Shown here: positions 13,118-20,011 of the stretch, one piece after another
Layout: every line of letters begins with the position of its first letter
How positions within the stretch are numbered: the stretch's first letter is position 1
Origin: an uncultured Eubacteriales bacterium
Lineage (GTDB): Bacteria > Bacillota > Clostridia > Oscillospirales > Acutalibacteraceae
Direction of reading: 5' to 3'
Assembly: GCA_934445015.1 (NCBI GenBank)
Contig: CAKSDJ010000027.1
Span: 1 to 20,192 of the forward strand
Length of the DNA stretch: 20,192 nucleotides
Made by a program: the position numbers and the translations under genes
The notes under the pieces: model-generated
Told to the model about the DNA's origin: nothing
What the model saw: the letters and a program-made list of their open reading frames with translations, nothing else
Database searches by the model: none

Positions 13118-13750
13118 TTATTTAGTGCCGAAAATTCTGTCGCCGGCGTCACCGAGACCCGGTAAAATATATGCGTGGTCGTTCAATTTTTCATCAAGAC
13201 CGGCGCAGTATACGGGAACATCGGGATGAACTTTTGTGAATGCATCAATGCCTTCGGGTGCTGCAATAATGCACATAAATTTAATCCTTTTCGGGTTAAA
13301 TTCTTTAATACGGGTAACAGCGTCAATTGCGCTTCCGCCTGTTGCCAACATAGGGTCAAGCACAAAGACATCGCGTTCATTCAAGTCGGCAGGTAATTTG
13401 CAATAATAATCAACGGGATTATGAGTTTCGGGGTCGCGGTACATACCTATATGACCAACCTTTGCGGCAGGTATTAAACTAAGAACGCCGTCTACCATTC
13501 CGAGACCTGCACGGAGTATCGGAACAAATGCCATTTTTCTGCCTGCAAGCACTTTTGTTTTTGCTGTCATCATAGGTGTTTTTGTTTTAACTTCGCGAAG
13601 CGGCAGATCGCGTGTAGATTCATAACACATAAGCATTGCTATTTCGCTTACCAACTCGCGGAATTGCTTTGAGCCTGTCCGCTCATCGCGCAAAATAGTA
13701 AGTTTGTGCTGAATTAGGGGATGATCCATTACAAAAACGTTGTCTTTCAT
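13118..13750 (-). CDS. upp: Uracil phosphoribosyltransferase
   Basis: A 210-residue pyrimidine salvage enzyme making UMP from uracil and PRPP. The PRPP-binding loop VFVLDPMLATGGSAID is clear, and the conserved RAGLGMVDG and the C-terminal uracil-binding segment LPGLGDAGDRIFGTK are present. Length matches the family (about 209). The ATG at 13750 is preceded by GGAGG at about seven bases. An upstream in-frame ATG at 13783 would overlap the end of rpiB and lacks homolog-like sequence. It is the last gene of the tsaE-tsaB-rpiB-upp transcript, 19 bases after rpiB. Confidence 0.95.
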   Translation of the reverse strand: MKDNVFVMDHPLIQHKLTILRDERTGSKQFRELVSEIAMLMCYESTRDLPLREVKTKTPMMTAKTKVLAGRKMAFVPILRAGLGMVDGVLSLIPAAKVGHIGMYRDPETHNPVDYYCKLPADLNERDVFVLDPMLATGGSAIDAVTRIKEFNPKRIKFMCIIAAPEGIDAFTKVHPDVPVYCAGLDEKLNDHAYILPGLGDAGDRIFGTK

Positions 13751-13769
13751 ATTAAAACCTCCATTAAAA

Positions 13770-14210
13770 TTAAGCCTTTTCAAGGGCTGTTATTTTGTTT
13801 ACTCTTAATTCGTGCCTGCCGTGTTCAAACTTTGTATCAACAAAAAGGTCAACCAATTCAATTGCGGTGCCAACGCCTATAACTCTGCCTCCGAGGCAAA
13901 GCACATTTGAATTGTTATGTAACCGTGTATATTTTGCCGAATAATGTTCGCTGCAGGCGGCAGCGCGAATACCGTTTATTTTGTTTGCTGCTATCGACAT
14001 ACCGATGCCGGTTCCGCAAACAAGTATACCGAGTTCGCATTCGCCGTTTGTGATTTTATCACAAACCTTAACCGCAATATCCGGATAATCAACCGAGTGC
14101 AACTCGTGTATTCCGCAGTCGACAACCTCAAATCCGCGACTTTTCAGATGTTCTGCAATGGCATTTTTGTGTTCAAAACCGCCGTGATCGCAACCAATTG
14201 CTATTTTCAT
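13770..14210 (-). CDS. rpiB: Ribose-5-phosphate isomerase B
   Basis: A 146-residue enzyme interconverting ribose 5-phosphate and ribulose 5-phosphate. It starts with MKIAIGCDHGGFEHK (phosphate and substrate binding, Asp8/His9), has Cys65 in LVCGTGIGMSIAANK as the expected catalytic base, and RLHNNSNVLCLGGRVIG near the C-terminus. A RpiB/LacA-type allose-6-phosphate isomerase cannot be fully excluded, but the lone copy beside upp fits RpiB. GGAGG precedes the ATG. The ATG overlaps the tsaB stop as ATGA, so the two are coupled. Confidence 0.94.
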   Translation of the reverse strand: MKIAIGCDHGGFEHKNAIAEHLKSRGFEVVDCGIHELHSVDYPDIAVKVCDKITNGECELGILVCGTGIGMSIAANKINGIRAAACSEHYSAKYTRLHNNSNVLCLGGRVIGVGTAIELVDLFVDTKFEHGRHELRVNKITALEKA

Positions 14211-14917
14211 TTTTGTGCCTCCGTTTTTGCTTTAAGTTCACGCTCTGCCTGCGGCAGGCGAAGATAGCCGGGTAAAAGATTTTCAGGTGATACCGTGTGT
14301 ACCGTATCGGTGTTTTTAAATACATAAAGCCCTACGCCCACGGCATTTTGATATTTAATATTTTCGGGTGCTACCTTAACATTTTCAATGTCTGACACAT
14401 TATTGTAAAACAAGTCGGCGCCGTCGCCGCAGATAATTACACGCTTTTTTGCAGAAATACGTTTGATTTCGGCTGCAAGTTCATCCGCTAAAAGCGCGCG
14501 ATCTTCGCACAAACGTGTTATTTTACCGTTTTCAATATCAAAAATCGCATTGTAGAACTGGTTGCAACGGGCATCCATAACCGCACACAGTATACAGTCA
14601 AACTCCGAAAAATTTTCAGCCATTGCGGCAAGTGTCGACACACCGACGCAAGGCAGACTGCGCGGTGCTGCAAGTCCTTTTATCGCGCTTATTCCTATGC
14701 GTAGACCCGTAAATGAACCCGGACCCACCGCAACAGCAAATTCCTTAATTGTATCAAGGCTTATATTTGAATTTTTAAGTGTATCCAAGATCATTTGCAT
14801 AAGCGTTTGTGAGTGGGTAAGTTTTACGTTTATATATGATGATGCAAGAATTTTACCGTCGTCAATAACCGCGCAAGACGCAGGTGAGGCAGAGCACTCA
14901 ATACTCAGAATTCTCAA
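14207..14917 (-). CDS. tsaB: tRNA t6A synthesis protein TsaB
   Basis: A 236-residue ASKHA-fold protein that, with TsaD and TsaE, transfers threonylcarbamoyl to A37 of ANN-decoding tRNAs. MRILSIECSASPASCAVIDDG at the start and GPGSFTGLRIGIS (65-77) are family signatures; the C-terminal half is poorly conserved, as usual. The start is TTG at 14917-14915, not ATG: GGAGG is placed nine bases upstream, the protein opens exactly like its homologs, and the codon overlaps the tsaE stop (TTGA). The tsaD gene is not in this window. Confidence 0.93.
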   Translation of the reverse strand: MRILSIECSASPASCAVIDDGKILASSYINVKLTHSQTLMQMILDTLKNSNISLDTIKEFAVAVGPGSFTGLRIGISAIKGLAAPRSLPCVGVSTLAAMAENFSEFDCILCAVMDARCNQFYNAIFDIENGKITRLCEDRALLADELAAEIKRISAKKRVIICGDGADLFYNNVSDIENVKVAPENIKYQNAVGVGLYVFKNTDTVHTVSPENLLPGYLRLPQAERELKAKTEAQK

Positions 14918-15345
14918 TTTGCAGCACCTCCGCTTACGGTAATTTCTCTTTTATTATCGTCAGTTACATTAAAAACAACTTTTATAACGTTGTGGGGCAG
15001 GGCGTTTTCAATGTTTTCGCTCCATTCAACAGCCAAAACTCCGCCCGATTCAATATACTCAAAATAACCGGTGGAATACAAATCATTCCAACCGGTCACA
15101 CGATACATATCAAAATGATAAAGGTTAAGTCTGCCGCCCAAATACTCGTTGATTATGGCAAAAGTGGGCGATGATACTTCGCCTGTATAACCCAAACCTT
15201 CGGCAAGACCATGTACAAAGCAGGTTTTGCCTGACCCTAAATCGCCGTAAAAAGCGATAACTTCGCCGCCTTTTAAAGTGGCTGCCAAATCGTGGGCTAT
15301 CTGTTTTGTGTCTTCGGGCGAATATGAAACGTATTTGTTATTCAT
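14914..15345 (-). CDS. tsaE: tRNA t6A synthesis ATPase TsaE
   Basis: A 143-residue ATPase needed for t6A modification with TsaB and TsaD. Walker A is GDLGSGKT (34-41), SSPTFAIINEY (58-68) is the conserved switch segment, and HFDMYR (77-82) and VEWSE (106-110) are family motifs. The ATG at 15345 was chosen over one at 15375 because AAGGGAG is placed about ten bases upstream of it. It is first in a four-gene operon read from a good promoter. It overlaps tsaB by four bases. Confidence 0.94.
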   Translation of the reverse strand: MNNKYVSYSPEDTKQIAHDLAATLKGGEVIAFYGDLGSGKTCFVHGLAEGLGYTGEVSSPTFAIINEYLGGRLNLYHFDMYRVTGWNDLYSTGYFEYIESGGVLAVEWSENIENALPHNVIKVVFNVTDDNKREITVSGGAAN

Positions 15346-15378
15346 ATTCAAACATCTCCCTTCAACACATTTCATATA

Positions 15379-15407
15379 ATTCTATCATATTAACCGTGAA
15401 CTGTCAA
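15379..15407 (-). promoter_or_regulatory. SigA promoter for tsaE-tsaB-rpiB-upp
   Basis: On the minus strand TTGACA (15402-15407, perfect) and TAGAAT (15379-15384, one mismatch) are 17 bp apart, about 35 bp before the tsaE ATG. Confidence 0.75.
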
Positions 15408-15546
15408 TTGCAAATAATAAAAATTTTGTCGATTATTGTGAGTGTATTATTTTGCAAAGTTTTTGATTTTCATAGCTGCAATTCTTAACATACACTTAAT
15501 TTGAACATAAGTTTGTTTTAAATGTTAACAATTTATTAAAAAATTC

Positions 15547-15575
15547 TTGAATTTAACGTAAAATTGTGTTACTAT
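15547..15575 (+). promoter_or_regulatory. Promoter for the acyltransferase-fold gene
   Basis: TTGAAT (15547-15552), a 17-bp spacer and TACTAT (15570-15575), with an extended -10 TGT before it. The start codon follows 25 bases later. It is divergent from the tsaE promoter across about 140 bp in which I see no gene or clear structure. Confidence 0.6.
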
Positions 15576-15600
15576 ACCTCTATGTGAAAGGTGGATGATT

Positions 15601-16431
15601 ATGCGAGCAGACGGAAAACGCCTAAAAAATGTTGACCCTATGTATGCGGTTGCAGCGTACATTATGGATAAACGAATAGACTCAATGAATATGATAACAA
15701 TAGATATACCTGTTGAGCCTATACAGAATTACCTTAATGAAAAACGTAAAAACGGCGTAAATATAAGCCATATGGCTGTAATTTTGGCTGCGTATTTGCG
15801 AACACTTAGTGAATACCCCGAACTTAACCGTTTTGTTGTTAATAAAAAAATTTATCAGCGGAATGAAATAGCCGTAGGTATGGTTGTTCTGCAAACCGGC
15901 AAGTTAGACGGTACAATGTCAAAAATGTTTTTTAACCCCGATGATACTATTTTTAATGTTAACGATACAATTAACCTTTATGTTGAGGAAAACCGTGATG
16001 CGCCCGAAAACAACGGCACAGAAAAAATGATAAAAATTCTGCTTAGTGTGCCGGGTGTTTTGCCGCTTGGTGTGGCCTTTTTCAAATGGCTCGATAAACA
16101 CGGTTTGCTACCGAAATCAATAATAGATATGTCACCTTTTCATATGAGTCTGGGTATAACAAATCTTGCCTCTATCAGGACTAATCACATATATCACCAT
16201 TGCTACGAGTTCGGTACAACAAGTATGTTTTTGGCAATGGGTAACACCCGTGAGGTACCGAGACGCAAAGGTGGAGAAATTGTATTTGAAAAATGTATGC
16301 CTATCGGCGTTACTATGGATGAACGCATTTGTTCGGGCAGTCATTTTGCGGTAGCATTCAGGCGTATGAAACAGTATCTGAAAAATCCCGAACTGCTTGA
16401 AACACCGCCTCAAAAAATAAAAGTTGAATAA
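15601..16431 (+). CDS. Stand-alone acyltransferase-fold protein (2-oxoacid dehydrogenase E2/CAT-like), catalytic His absent
   Basis: A 276-residue protein resembling the catalytic domain shared by 2-oxoacid dehydrogenase E2 subunits and chloramphenicol acetyltransferase. ISHMAVILAAYLRTLSEYPELNRFVV (55-80) is the E2-like helix region. SPFHMSLGITNLASI (178-192) matches the fold's core strand, and PIGVTMDERICSGSHFAVAFRRMKQYLKNPELLE (234-267) matches the C-terminal active-site segment. E2 enzymes read D-H-R-x-x-D-G there, with a catalytic His. Here it reads D240-E-R-x-x-S-G, so both the His and the second Asp are replaced. There is no lipoyl or subunit-binding domain and no dehydrogenase genes nearby, so it is not an ordinary E2. 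The ATG at 15601 is preferred over 15595 because AAGGTGG abuts the latter. Function unknown; it may have lost or changed chemistry. Confidence 0.7.
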   Translation: MRADGKRLKNVDPMYAVAAYIMDKRIDSMNMITIDIPVEPIQNYLNEKRKNGVNISHMAVILAAYLRTLSEYPELNRFVVNKKIYQRNEIAVGMVVLQTGKLDGTMSKMFFNPDDTIFNVNDTINLYVEENRDAPENNGTEKMIKILLSVPGVLPLGVAFFKWLDKHGLLPKSIIDMSPFHMSLGITNLASIRTNHIYHHCYEFGTTSMFLAMGNTREVPRRKGGEIVFEKCMPIGVTMDERICSGSHFAVAFRRMKQYLKNPELLETPPQKIKVE

Positions 16432-16455
16432 GTTGTAAATTTAGCGTTTTACATC

Positions 16456-16484
16456 TTGATTTTAATACTTACTTGTTATAAAAT
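16456..16484 (+). promoter_or_regulatory. Promoter for fba
   Basis: TTGATT (16456-16461) and TAAAAT (16479-16484) are 17 bp apart, about 35 bp before the fba start codon. Confidence 0.6.
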
Positions 16485-16518
16485 ATATAAAAGATTTGAC
16501 AAACGGAGGAAGTTTTAT

Positions 16519-17382
16519 ATGTTAGTTTCAGCAAAAGAAATGCTTACAAAAGCAAAAGCCGGCAAATATGCCGTAGGTCAGTTCAATATTAACAATCTTG
16601 AGTGGACAAAGGCCATTCTGCTAACAGCCGAAGAACAAAAATCACCTGTAATACTCGGCGTATCCGAAGGTGCAGGCAAATATATGTGCGGCTTTAAAAC
16701 CGTTGCGGATATGGTTAAGGCTATGATTGACGAACTCGGTATTACGGTCCCCGTAGCGCTTCATCTTGATCACGGCAGTTATGAAGGCGCTAAAAAATGT
16801 ATTGAAGCAGGCTTTTCTTCTGTAATGTTTGACGGTTCACACTATCCTATCGAAGAAAACATCGAAAAAACAAAGGAACTGGTTGAAACCTGCAACAAAT
16901 TAGGCCTTTCAATCGAGGCCGAAGTAGGTGCTATCGGCGGCGAAGAAGACGGCGTTATCGGCGGCGGTGAGGTTGCGGATCCTGCCGAATGTAAAATGAT
17001 TGCCGATTTAGGCGTTACAATGCTTGCTGCGGGTATAGGTAATATTCACGGTAAATATCCCGAAAATTGGGCAGGTTTAAGATTTGATACTCTTGATGCA
17101 ATTCAGCAGCTTACCGGTGATATGCCCTTAGTTCTTCACGGCGGCACCGGCATTCCGGCAGATATGATTAAAAAAGCTATTTCGCTCGGCGTGTCAAAAA
17201 TCAATGTAAACACCGAGTGTCAGTTAGCGTTTGCCGCTGCCACACGCAAATATATTGAAGAGGGCAATGACCTTAAAGGCAAAGGCTTCGACCCGAGAAA
17301 ATTGTTGGCACCCGGCTTTGAGGCTATTAAAGATACCGTTAAGGAAAAGATGGAACTTTTCGGCTCTGTAAATAAAGCATAA
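16519..17382 (+). CDS. fba: Class II fructose-bisphosphate aldolase
   Basis: A 287-residue zinc aldolase cleaving fructose 1,6-bisphosphate into glyceraldehyde 3-phosphate and dihydroxyacetone phosphate. LHLDHGSYEGAKKCIEAGFSSVMFDGSHYP (81-110) holds the catalytic Asp84 and zinc ligand His85. EAEVGAIGG (133-141), His178 in GIGNIHGKYP, His207 in LHGGTGIP and KINVNTECQ (228-235) complete the zinc and phosphate sites. Class IIB members such as Bacillus FbaA have this length. Related tagatose-bisphosphate aldolases share these motifs, but no galactitol or tagatose genes are near. GGAGGA lies eight bases before the ATG. An in-frame ATG upstream at 16456 was rejected because it coincides with the -35 region. 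Confidence 0.93.
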   Translation: MLVSAKEMLTKAKAGKYAVGQFNINNLEWTKAILLTAEEQKSPVILGVSEGAGKYMCGFKTVADMVKAMIDELGITVPVALHLDHGSYEGAKKCIEAGFSSVMFDGSHYPIEENIEKTKELVETCNKLGLSIEAEVGAIGGEEDGVIGGGEVADPAECKMIADLGVTMLAAGIGNIHGKYPENWAGLRFDTLDAIQQLTGDMPLVLHGGTGIPADMIKKAISLGVSKINVNTECQLAFAAATRKYIEEGNDLKGKGFDPRKLLAPGFEAIKDTVKEKMELFGSVNKA

Positions 17383-17414
17383 AAGCATAGTTTTTAACGT
17401 TTAATCGTATTATA

Positions 17415-17444
17415 TATAGCCCTGAATTTATATTCAGGGCTATA
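17415..17444 (+). terminator. Perfect hairpin after fba, poor U tract
   Basis: TATAGCCCTGAAT (17415-17427) pairs exactly with ATTCAGGGCTATA (17432-17444) over a 4-nt loop, 32 bases after the fba stop. It is followed by AAAACTTTGA rather than a U run, so it may be a weak terminator or an mRNA 3'-end stabilising/processing hairpin. Confidence 0.6.
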
Positions 17445-17470
17445 AAACTTTGATTTAGGAATAAATGTTT

Positions 17471-18148
17471 ATGTATCGAATTATTGAATATTTGCACGAC
17501 TTTAATTATGCAACAGTTATTTTAAGACTTATTCTTGCCGTTATAATAGGCGGAATTATCGGAAACGAACGCGGAAAACACGGTAGTGCCGCCGGGCTTC
17601 GCACACATATTCTTGTGTGTATAGGCGCTGCTATGACATCGCTTACTTCGTGCTATGTATATTACACTTTGGGACTTTCGGGCGATGTTTTCAGAATTCC
17701 AGCTCAGGTTATATCGGGTATAGGCTTTTTGGGCGCAGGAATTATTATAATTAAAAACAGCAATATAGTCACAGGGCTTACAACCGCCGCAGGTATGTGG
17801 GCTACTGCCGCAATAGGTGTTGCGGTCGGTTTCGGGTTTTACTCCGGTGCTGCAGCGGCAACTGTTTTTTGTGTGTTTACTGCAGCGTTTTTAACACGTC
17901 TTGAGCGTAAGCGAAAAACAACCGTTCATATTTATGTTGAAGTTGACCTTTCAAAAGATATAAATTCAGTAACAAGCGCAATACACAATGATATTGATCC
18001 CGAATCGGTAATTGAAACCGTAACTCCTAAAAGCAACGTACCAAATACCATCGGTATGTATGTTATGATAGCAGACCCGCAATTTGCCGAAAAAATAAAA
18101 GATAAAATAGATAAAATCGAAGGTGTCAGATTTTCTGTTTTAGAGTAA
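17471..18148 (+). CDS. MgtC/SapB-family membrane protein
   Basis: A protein of about 225 residues. The N-terminal part is the MgtC/SapB membrane domain: four or five hydrophobic helices (about 15-30, 45-68, 75-95, 100-120, 123-142), with the hallmark GGIIGNERGKHGSAAGLRTHILVCIGAA and GIGFLGAGIIII. The C-terminal part (about 150-225; VHIYVEVDLSKDINSVTSAIHNDI) resembles a small ACT-like soluble domain found in longer members. MgtC itself affects membrane energetics and survival at low magnesium; most bacterial relatives have no assigned role, and neither magnesium transport nor virulence can be concluded here. Two ATGs are possible, 17465 and 17471. TAGGA at 17456-17460 is too close to the first, so 17471 is chosen. 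No separate promoter was recognised; it may be partly read through from fba. Confidence 0.85.
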   Translation: MYRIIEYLHDFNYATVILRLILAVIIGGIIGNERGKHGSAAGLRTHILVCIGAAMTSLTSCYVYYTLGLSGDVFRIPAQVISGIGFLGAGIIIIKNSNIVTGLTTAAGMWATAAIGVAVGFGFYSGAAAATVFCVFTAAFLTRLERKRKTTVHIYVEVDLSKDINSVTSAIHNDIDPESVIETVTPKSNVPNTIGMYVMIADPQFAEKIKDKIDKIEGVRFSVLE

Positions 18149-18246
18149 TATATTAAAAAAGTTTTCTGAAATTTTATATCAAAATATTATATACAAAAAT
18201 AAGCATATTTCGCGTTAAGATATTACTAAAAGTCAGGGTGACAAAA

Positions 18247-18912
18247 ATGTATAATAGCATAAGTGATTGGGACCGTATGGTGGCAGGCAAACTCTATAAT
18301 TCATCAAGCAAAGATATAGAAAAACAGCACAAAAGGGGAATGTACCGCTGTGACCGATTTAATAAAATTTCGGTAATTCGTGCAAAAGCAAAACAACGCG
18401 CGTTGGAAAAATTGATTCCATCTGCAAAAGAAAAGGGGTTGTCGGTATTTGCGCCGTTTTACTGCGAATACGGTGTTAATATTTATGTGGGCAACGGTTG
18501 TTTTGTAAATTACGGTTGTACGCTTCTTGATGTGGCACCAATTACGCTCGGAAACGGAGTTTGGCTCGGAGCTAACGTAACGCTTGCAACACCTAACCAC
18601 CCATTTATTGCAGAGGAGCGTTTGCCTGCGGATTATCCCGACGGTAATCATGACCTTGAATACGCTTCGCCGATAACAATAAACGACGGTTGTTGGATTT
18701 GTTCGGGTGTAACTGTTTGCGGCGGTGTAACAATAGGAAAAAACAGCATTGTTGCAGCAGGCGCAGTTGTAACACGCGATGTACCGCCAAACAGTATTGC
18801 TGCAGGAGTACCTGCAAAAGTAATTCGCGGCATTGATGAGTGCGACCGTATGGATGTGTGGAATACTTATTTAAAAAATGAAATTCCTGTTTCTGAAAGA
18901 AATAAAAATTGA
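18247..18912 (+). CDS. Maltose/galactoside O-acetyltransferase-family protein
   Basis: A 221-residue left-handed beta-helix acetyltransferase. Residues 8-75 match the MAT-type N-terminal helical segment (WDRMVAGKLYNSSSKDIEKQHKRG, then many basic residues). Hexapeptide repeats run from about 78 to 190 (CEYGVNIYVGNGCFVNYGCTLLD; ITLGNGVWLGANVTLATPNHP; ITINDGCWICSGVTVCGGVTIGKNSIVAAGAVVTRDVPPNS), with a typical GVPAKVIRG close. The catalytic His is expected in TPNHPF, equivalent to TATHP of maltose and galactoside acetyltransferases. These enzymes move acetyl from acetyl-CoA to a sugar hydroxyl; the true acceptor (sugar, Nod-factor-like or polysaccharide) is unknown. The ATG at 18247 was chosen over an in-frame GTG at 18238 because AGGGTG (18235-18240) serves as its ribosome binding site. 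The C-terminal tail of about 25 residues is charged. Confidence 0.88.
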   Translation: MYNSISDWDRMVAGKLYNSSSKDIEKQHKRGMYRCDRFNKISVIRAKAKQRALEKLIPSAKEKGLSVFAPFYCEYGVNIYVGNGCFVNYGCTLLDVAPITLGNGVWLGANVTLATPNHPFIAEERLPADYPDGNHDLEYASPITINDGCWICSGVTVCGGVTIGKNSIVAAGAVVTRDVPPNSIAAGVPAKVIRGIDECDRMDVWNTYLKNEIPVSERNKN

Positions 18913-18986
18913 AATTTTATAAAGTTTTTACTGTGCAAATTATAAACAGTGTTTTTTTATGACCTGCTGATTTTTTGAAAAAAATT

Positions 18987-19019
18987 AACGGCACCCGAAT
19001 AAAATGGGTGCCGTTTTTT
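18987..19019. terminator. Bidirectional terminator between the acetyltransferase and coiled-coil genes
   Basis: A perfect 10-bp GC-rich stem (AACGGCACCC, 18987-18996, with GGGTGCCGTT, 19006-19015) has T runs on both sides when read from either strand. Confidence 0.9.
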
Positions 19020-19030
19020 CAAATTTGTAT

Positions 19031-19486
19031 TTATTTTGTTGCGGGAACCTGTTGTTTAAGGGCTGCTCTTGTTTTGCGAATCTCGCTGAGGTTGGCTGTA
19101 AGACCTTCATCTGCGCGACGCATAATATCGTCAACAAAATCCTGTGCTGCGCGACGCATTTCTTTGCTTTTGCCCTGTGCGTTAGAAATTATTTCTGCGG
19201 CCTTTTCCTGTGCCATTTTAACAATCTCTTCCTGAGCAACCATTGCTTTTGCCTTTTCTTCGGCAGAACGAATAATTCCGTCAGCCTCACGCTTTGCGGT
19301 GGTAATTATGTCTGCACGGTCGGCAACAATGCCGCGTGCCTGTTTGATCTCACTCGGTATGTTAAGGCGAATATCATCTACTACCGCGCGAAGTTTTTCA
19401 ATGTCTACAACAGTTTTTTTGCCCGGTATTTTAATACCGCTGTCCAAAACCTCATCAAACTGCTCCAATAATTCGTCAAGTGTCAT
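19031..19486 (-). CDS. Small coiled-coil protein, ATP-synthase-b/DivIVA-like, unknown function
   Basis: A 151-residue, highly charged and probably soluble protein, with no transmembrane segment visible. Residues about 45-135 are Ala/Glu/Lys/Arg-rich with heptad-like spacing (SEIKQARGIVADRADIITTAKREADGIIRSAEEKAKAMVAQEEIVKMAQEKAAEIISNAQGKSKEMRRAAQDF), predicting a long coiled coil. The N-terminus (MTLDELLEQFDEVLDSG) is a short acidic helix. Such proteins are often labelled 'ATPase' only because they look like F-type b or V-type H subunits; there is no nucleotide-binding motif here. DivIVA-like scaffold proteins have similar composition. GGAGG precedes the ATG by about ten bases. It follows coaD by 33 bases and is probably cotranscribed with rsmD and coaD. 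Function not known. Confidence 0.75.
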   Translation of the reverse strand: MTLDELLEQFDEVLDSGIKIPGKKTVVDIEKLRAVVDDIRLNIPSEIKQARGIVADRADIITTAKREADGIIRSAEEKAKAMVAQEEIVKMAQEKAAEIISNAQGKSKEMRRAAQDFVDDIMRRADEGLTANLSEIRKTRAALKQQVPATK

Positions 19487-19519
19487 TTTAATTCATCCTC
19501 CGTATGTTGTCTTAAAAGT

Positions 19520-20011
19520 TTATTTTTTTAATGATATACGCTTAATAATATCATTCAGAATAACCGACGGTACAAAGTCTTCAATATCTCCGCCCATACC
19601 GGCTATTTGTTTCACCATACTTGAGCTCAAATACATATTCTGAGCGCTTGTGGTAAGAAACAGTGTTTCTACATTTGGGTTAAGTTTTTTATTGGTAAGC
19701 GCCATTTGAAATTCATATTCAAAATCCGACATAGCGCGTAAACCCTTAATAATGGCACAGGCATTTTTTTGTGCCGCATAGTCCGCAAGCAGACCGTCCG
19801 ATAAATCAACCTGAACATTGTCAAGTTTTGATACACATTTTTCTATCATACCTTTTCGTTCGTCCGGTGAAAAGGTGTAATGTTTGTCTGCATTGTTCAT
19901 AACAACAACAATGATTTTATCAAACATCGCCGATGCACGCGTAATTATATCAAGATGCCCAAGAGTAATCGGGTCAAAACTGCCGGGGCATACGGCAATC
20001 CGTTCACTCAT
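19520..20011 (-). CDS. coaD: Phosphopantetheine adenylyltransferase
   Basis: A 163-residue enzyme making dephospho-CoA from 4'-phosphopantetheine and ATP, the fourth step of coenzyme A synthesis. The nucleotidyltransferase motif is PGSFDPITLGHLDII (9-23) with TxGH at 16-19. KGLR (89-92), FEYEFQMALTNKKL (97-110) and the C-terminal YLSSSMVKQIA (127-137, the ISSTxVR-like motif) are all in place. Length is normal. The ATG at 20011 was chosen because MSERIAVCPGSFDP is the typical start and it overlaps the rsmD stop by eight bases. An in-frame ATG at 20077 lies inside rsmD. Confidence 0.96.
   Translation of the reverse strand: MSERIAVCPGSFDPITLGHLDIITRASAMFDKIIVVVMNNADKHYTFSPDERKGMIEKCVSKLDNVQVDLSDGLLADYAAQKNACAIIKGLRAMSDFEYEFQMALTNKKLNPNVETLFLTTSAQNMYLSSSMVKQIAGMGGDIEDFVPSVILNDIIKRISLKK

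Noticed and set aside
15408..15546. Possible gene or structured RNA in the divergent gap
   Set aside because: AT-rich with only short dyads; nothing beyond the two promoters is supported.
18934..18957. ACTGT/ACAGT hairpin with a T run after the acetyltransferase gene
   Set aside because: The stem has only 5 bp and a long loop; the strong terminator at 18987-19019 explains termination better.
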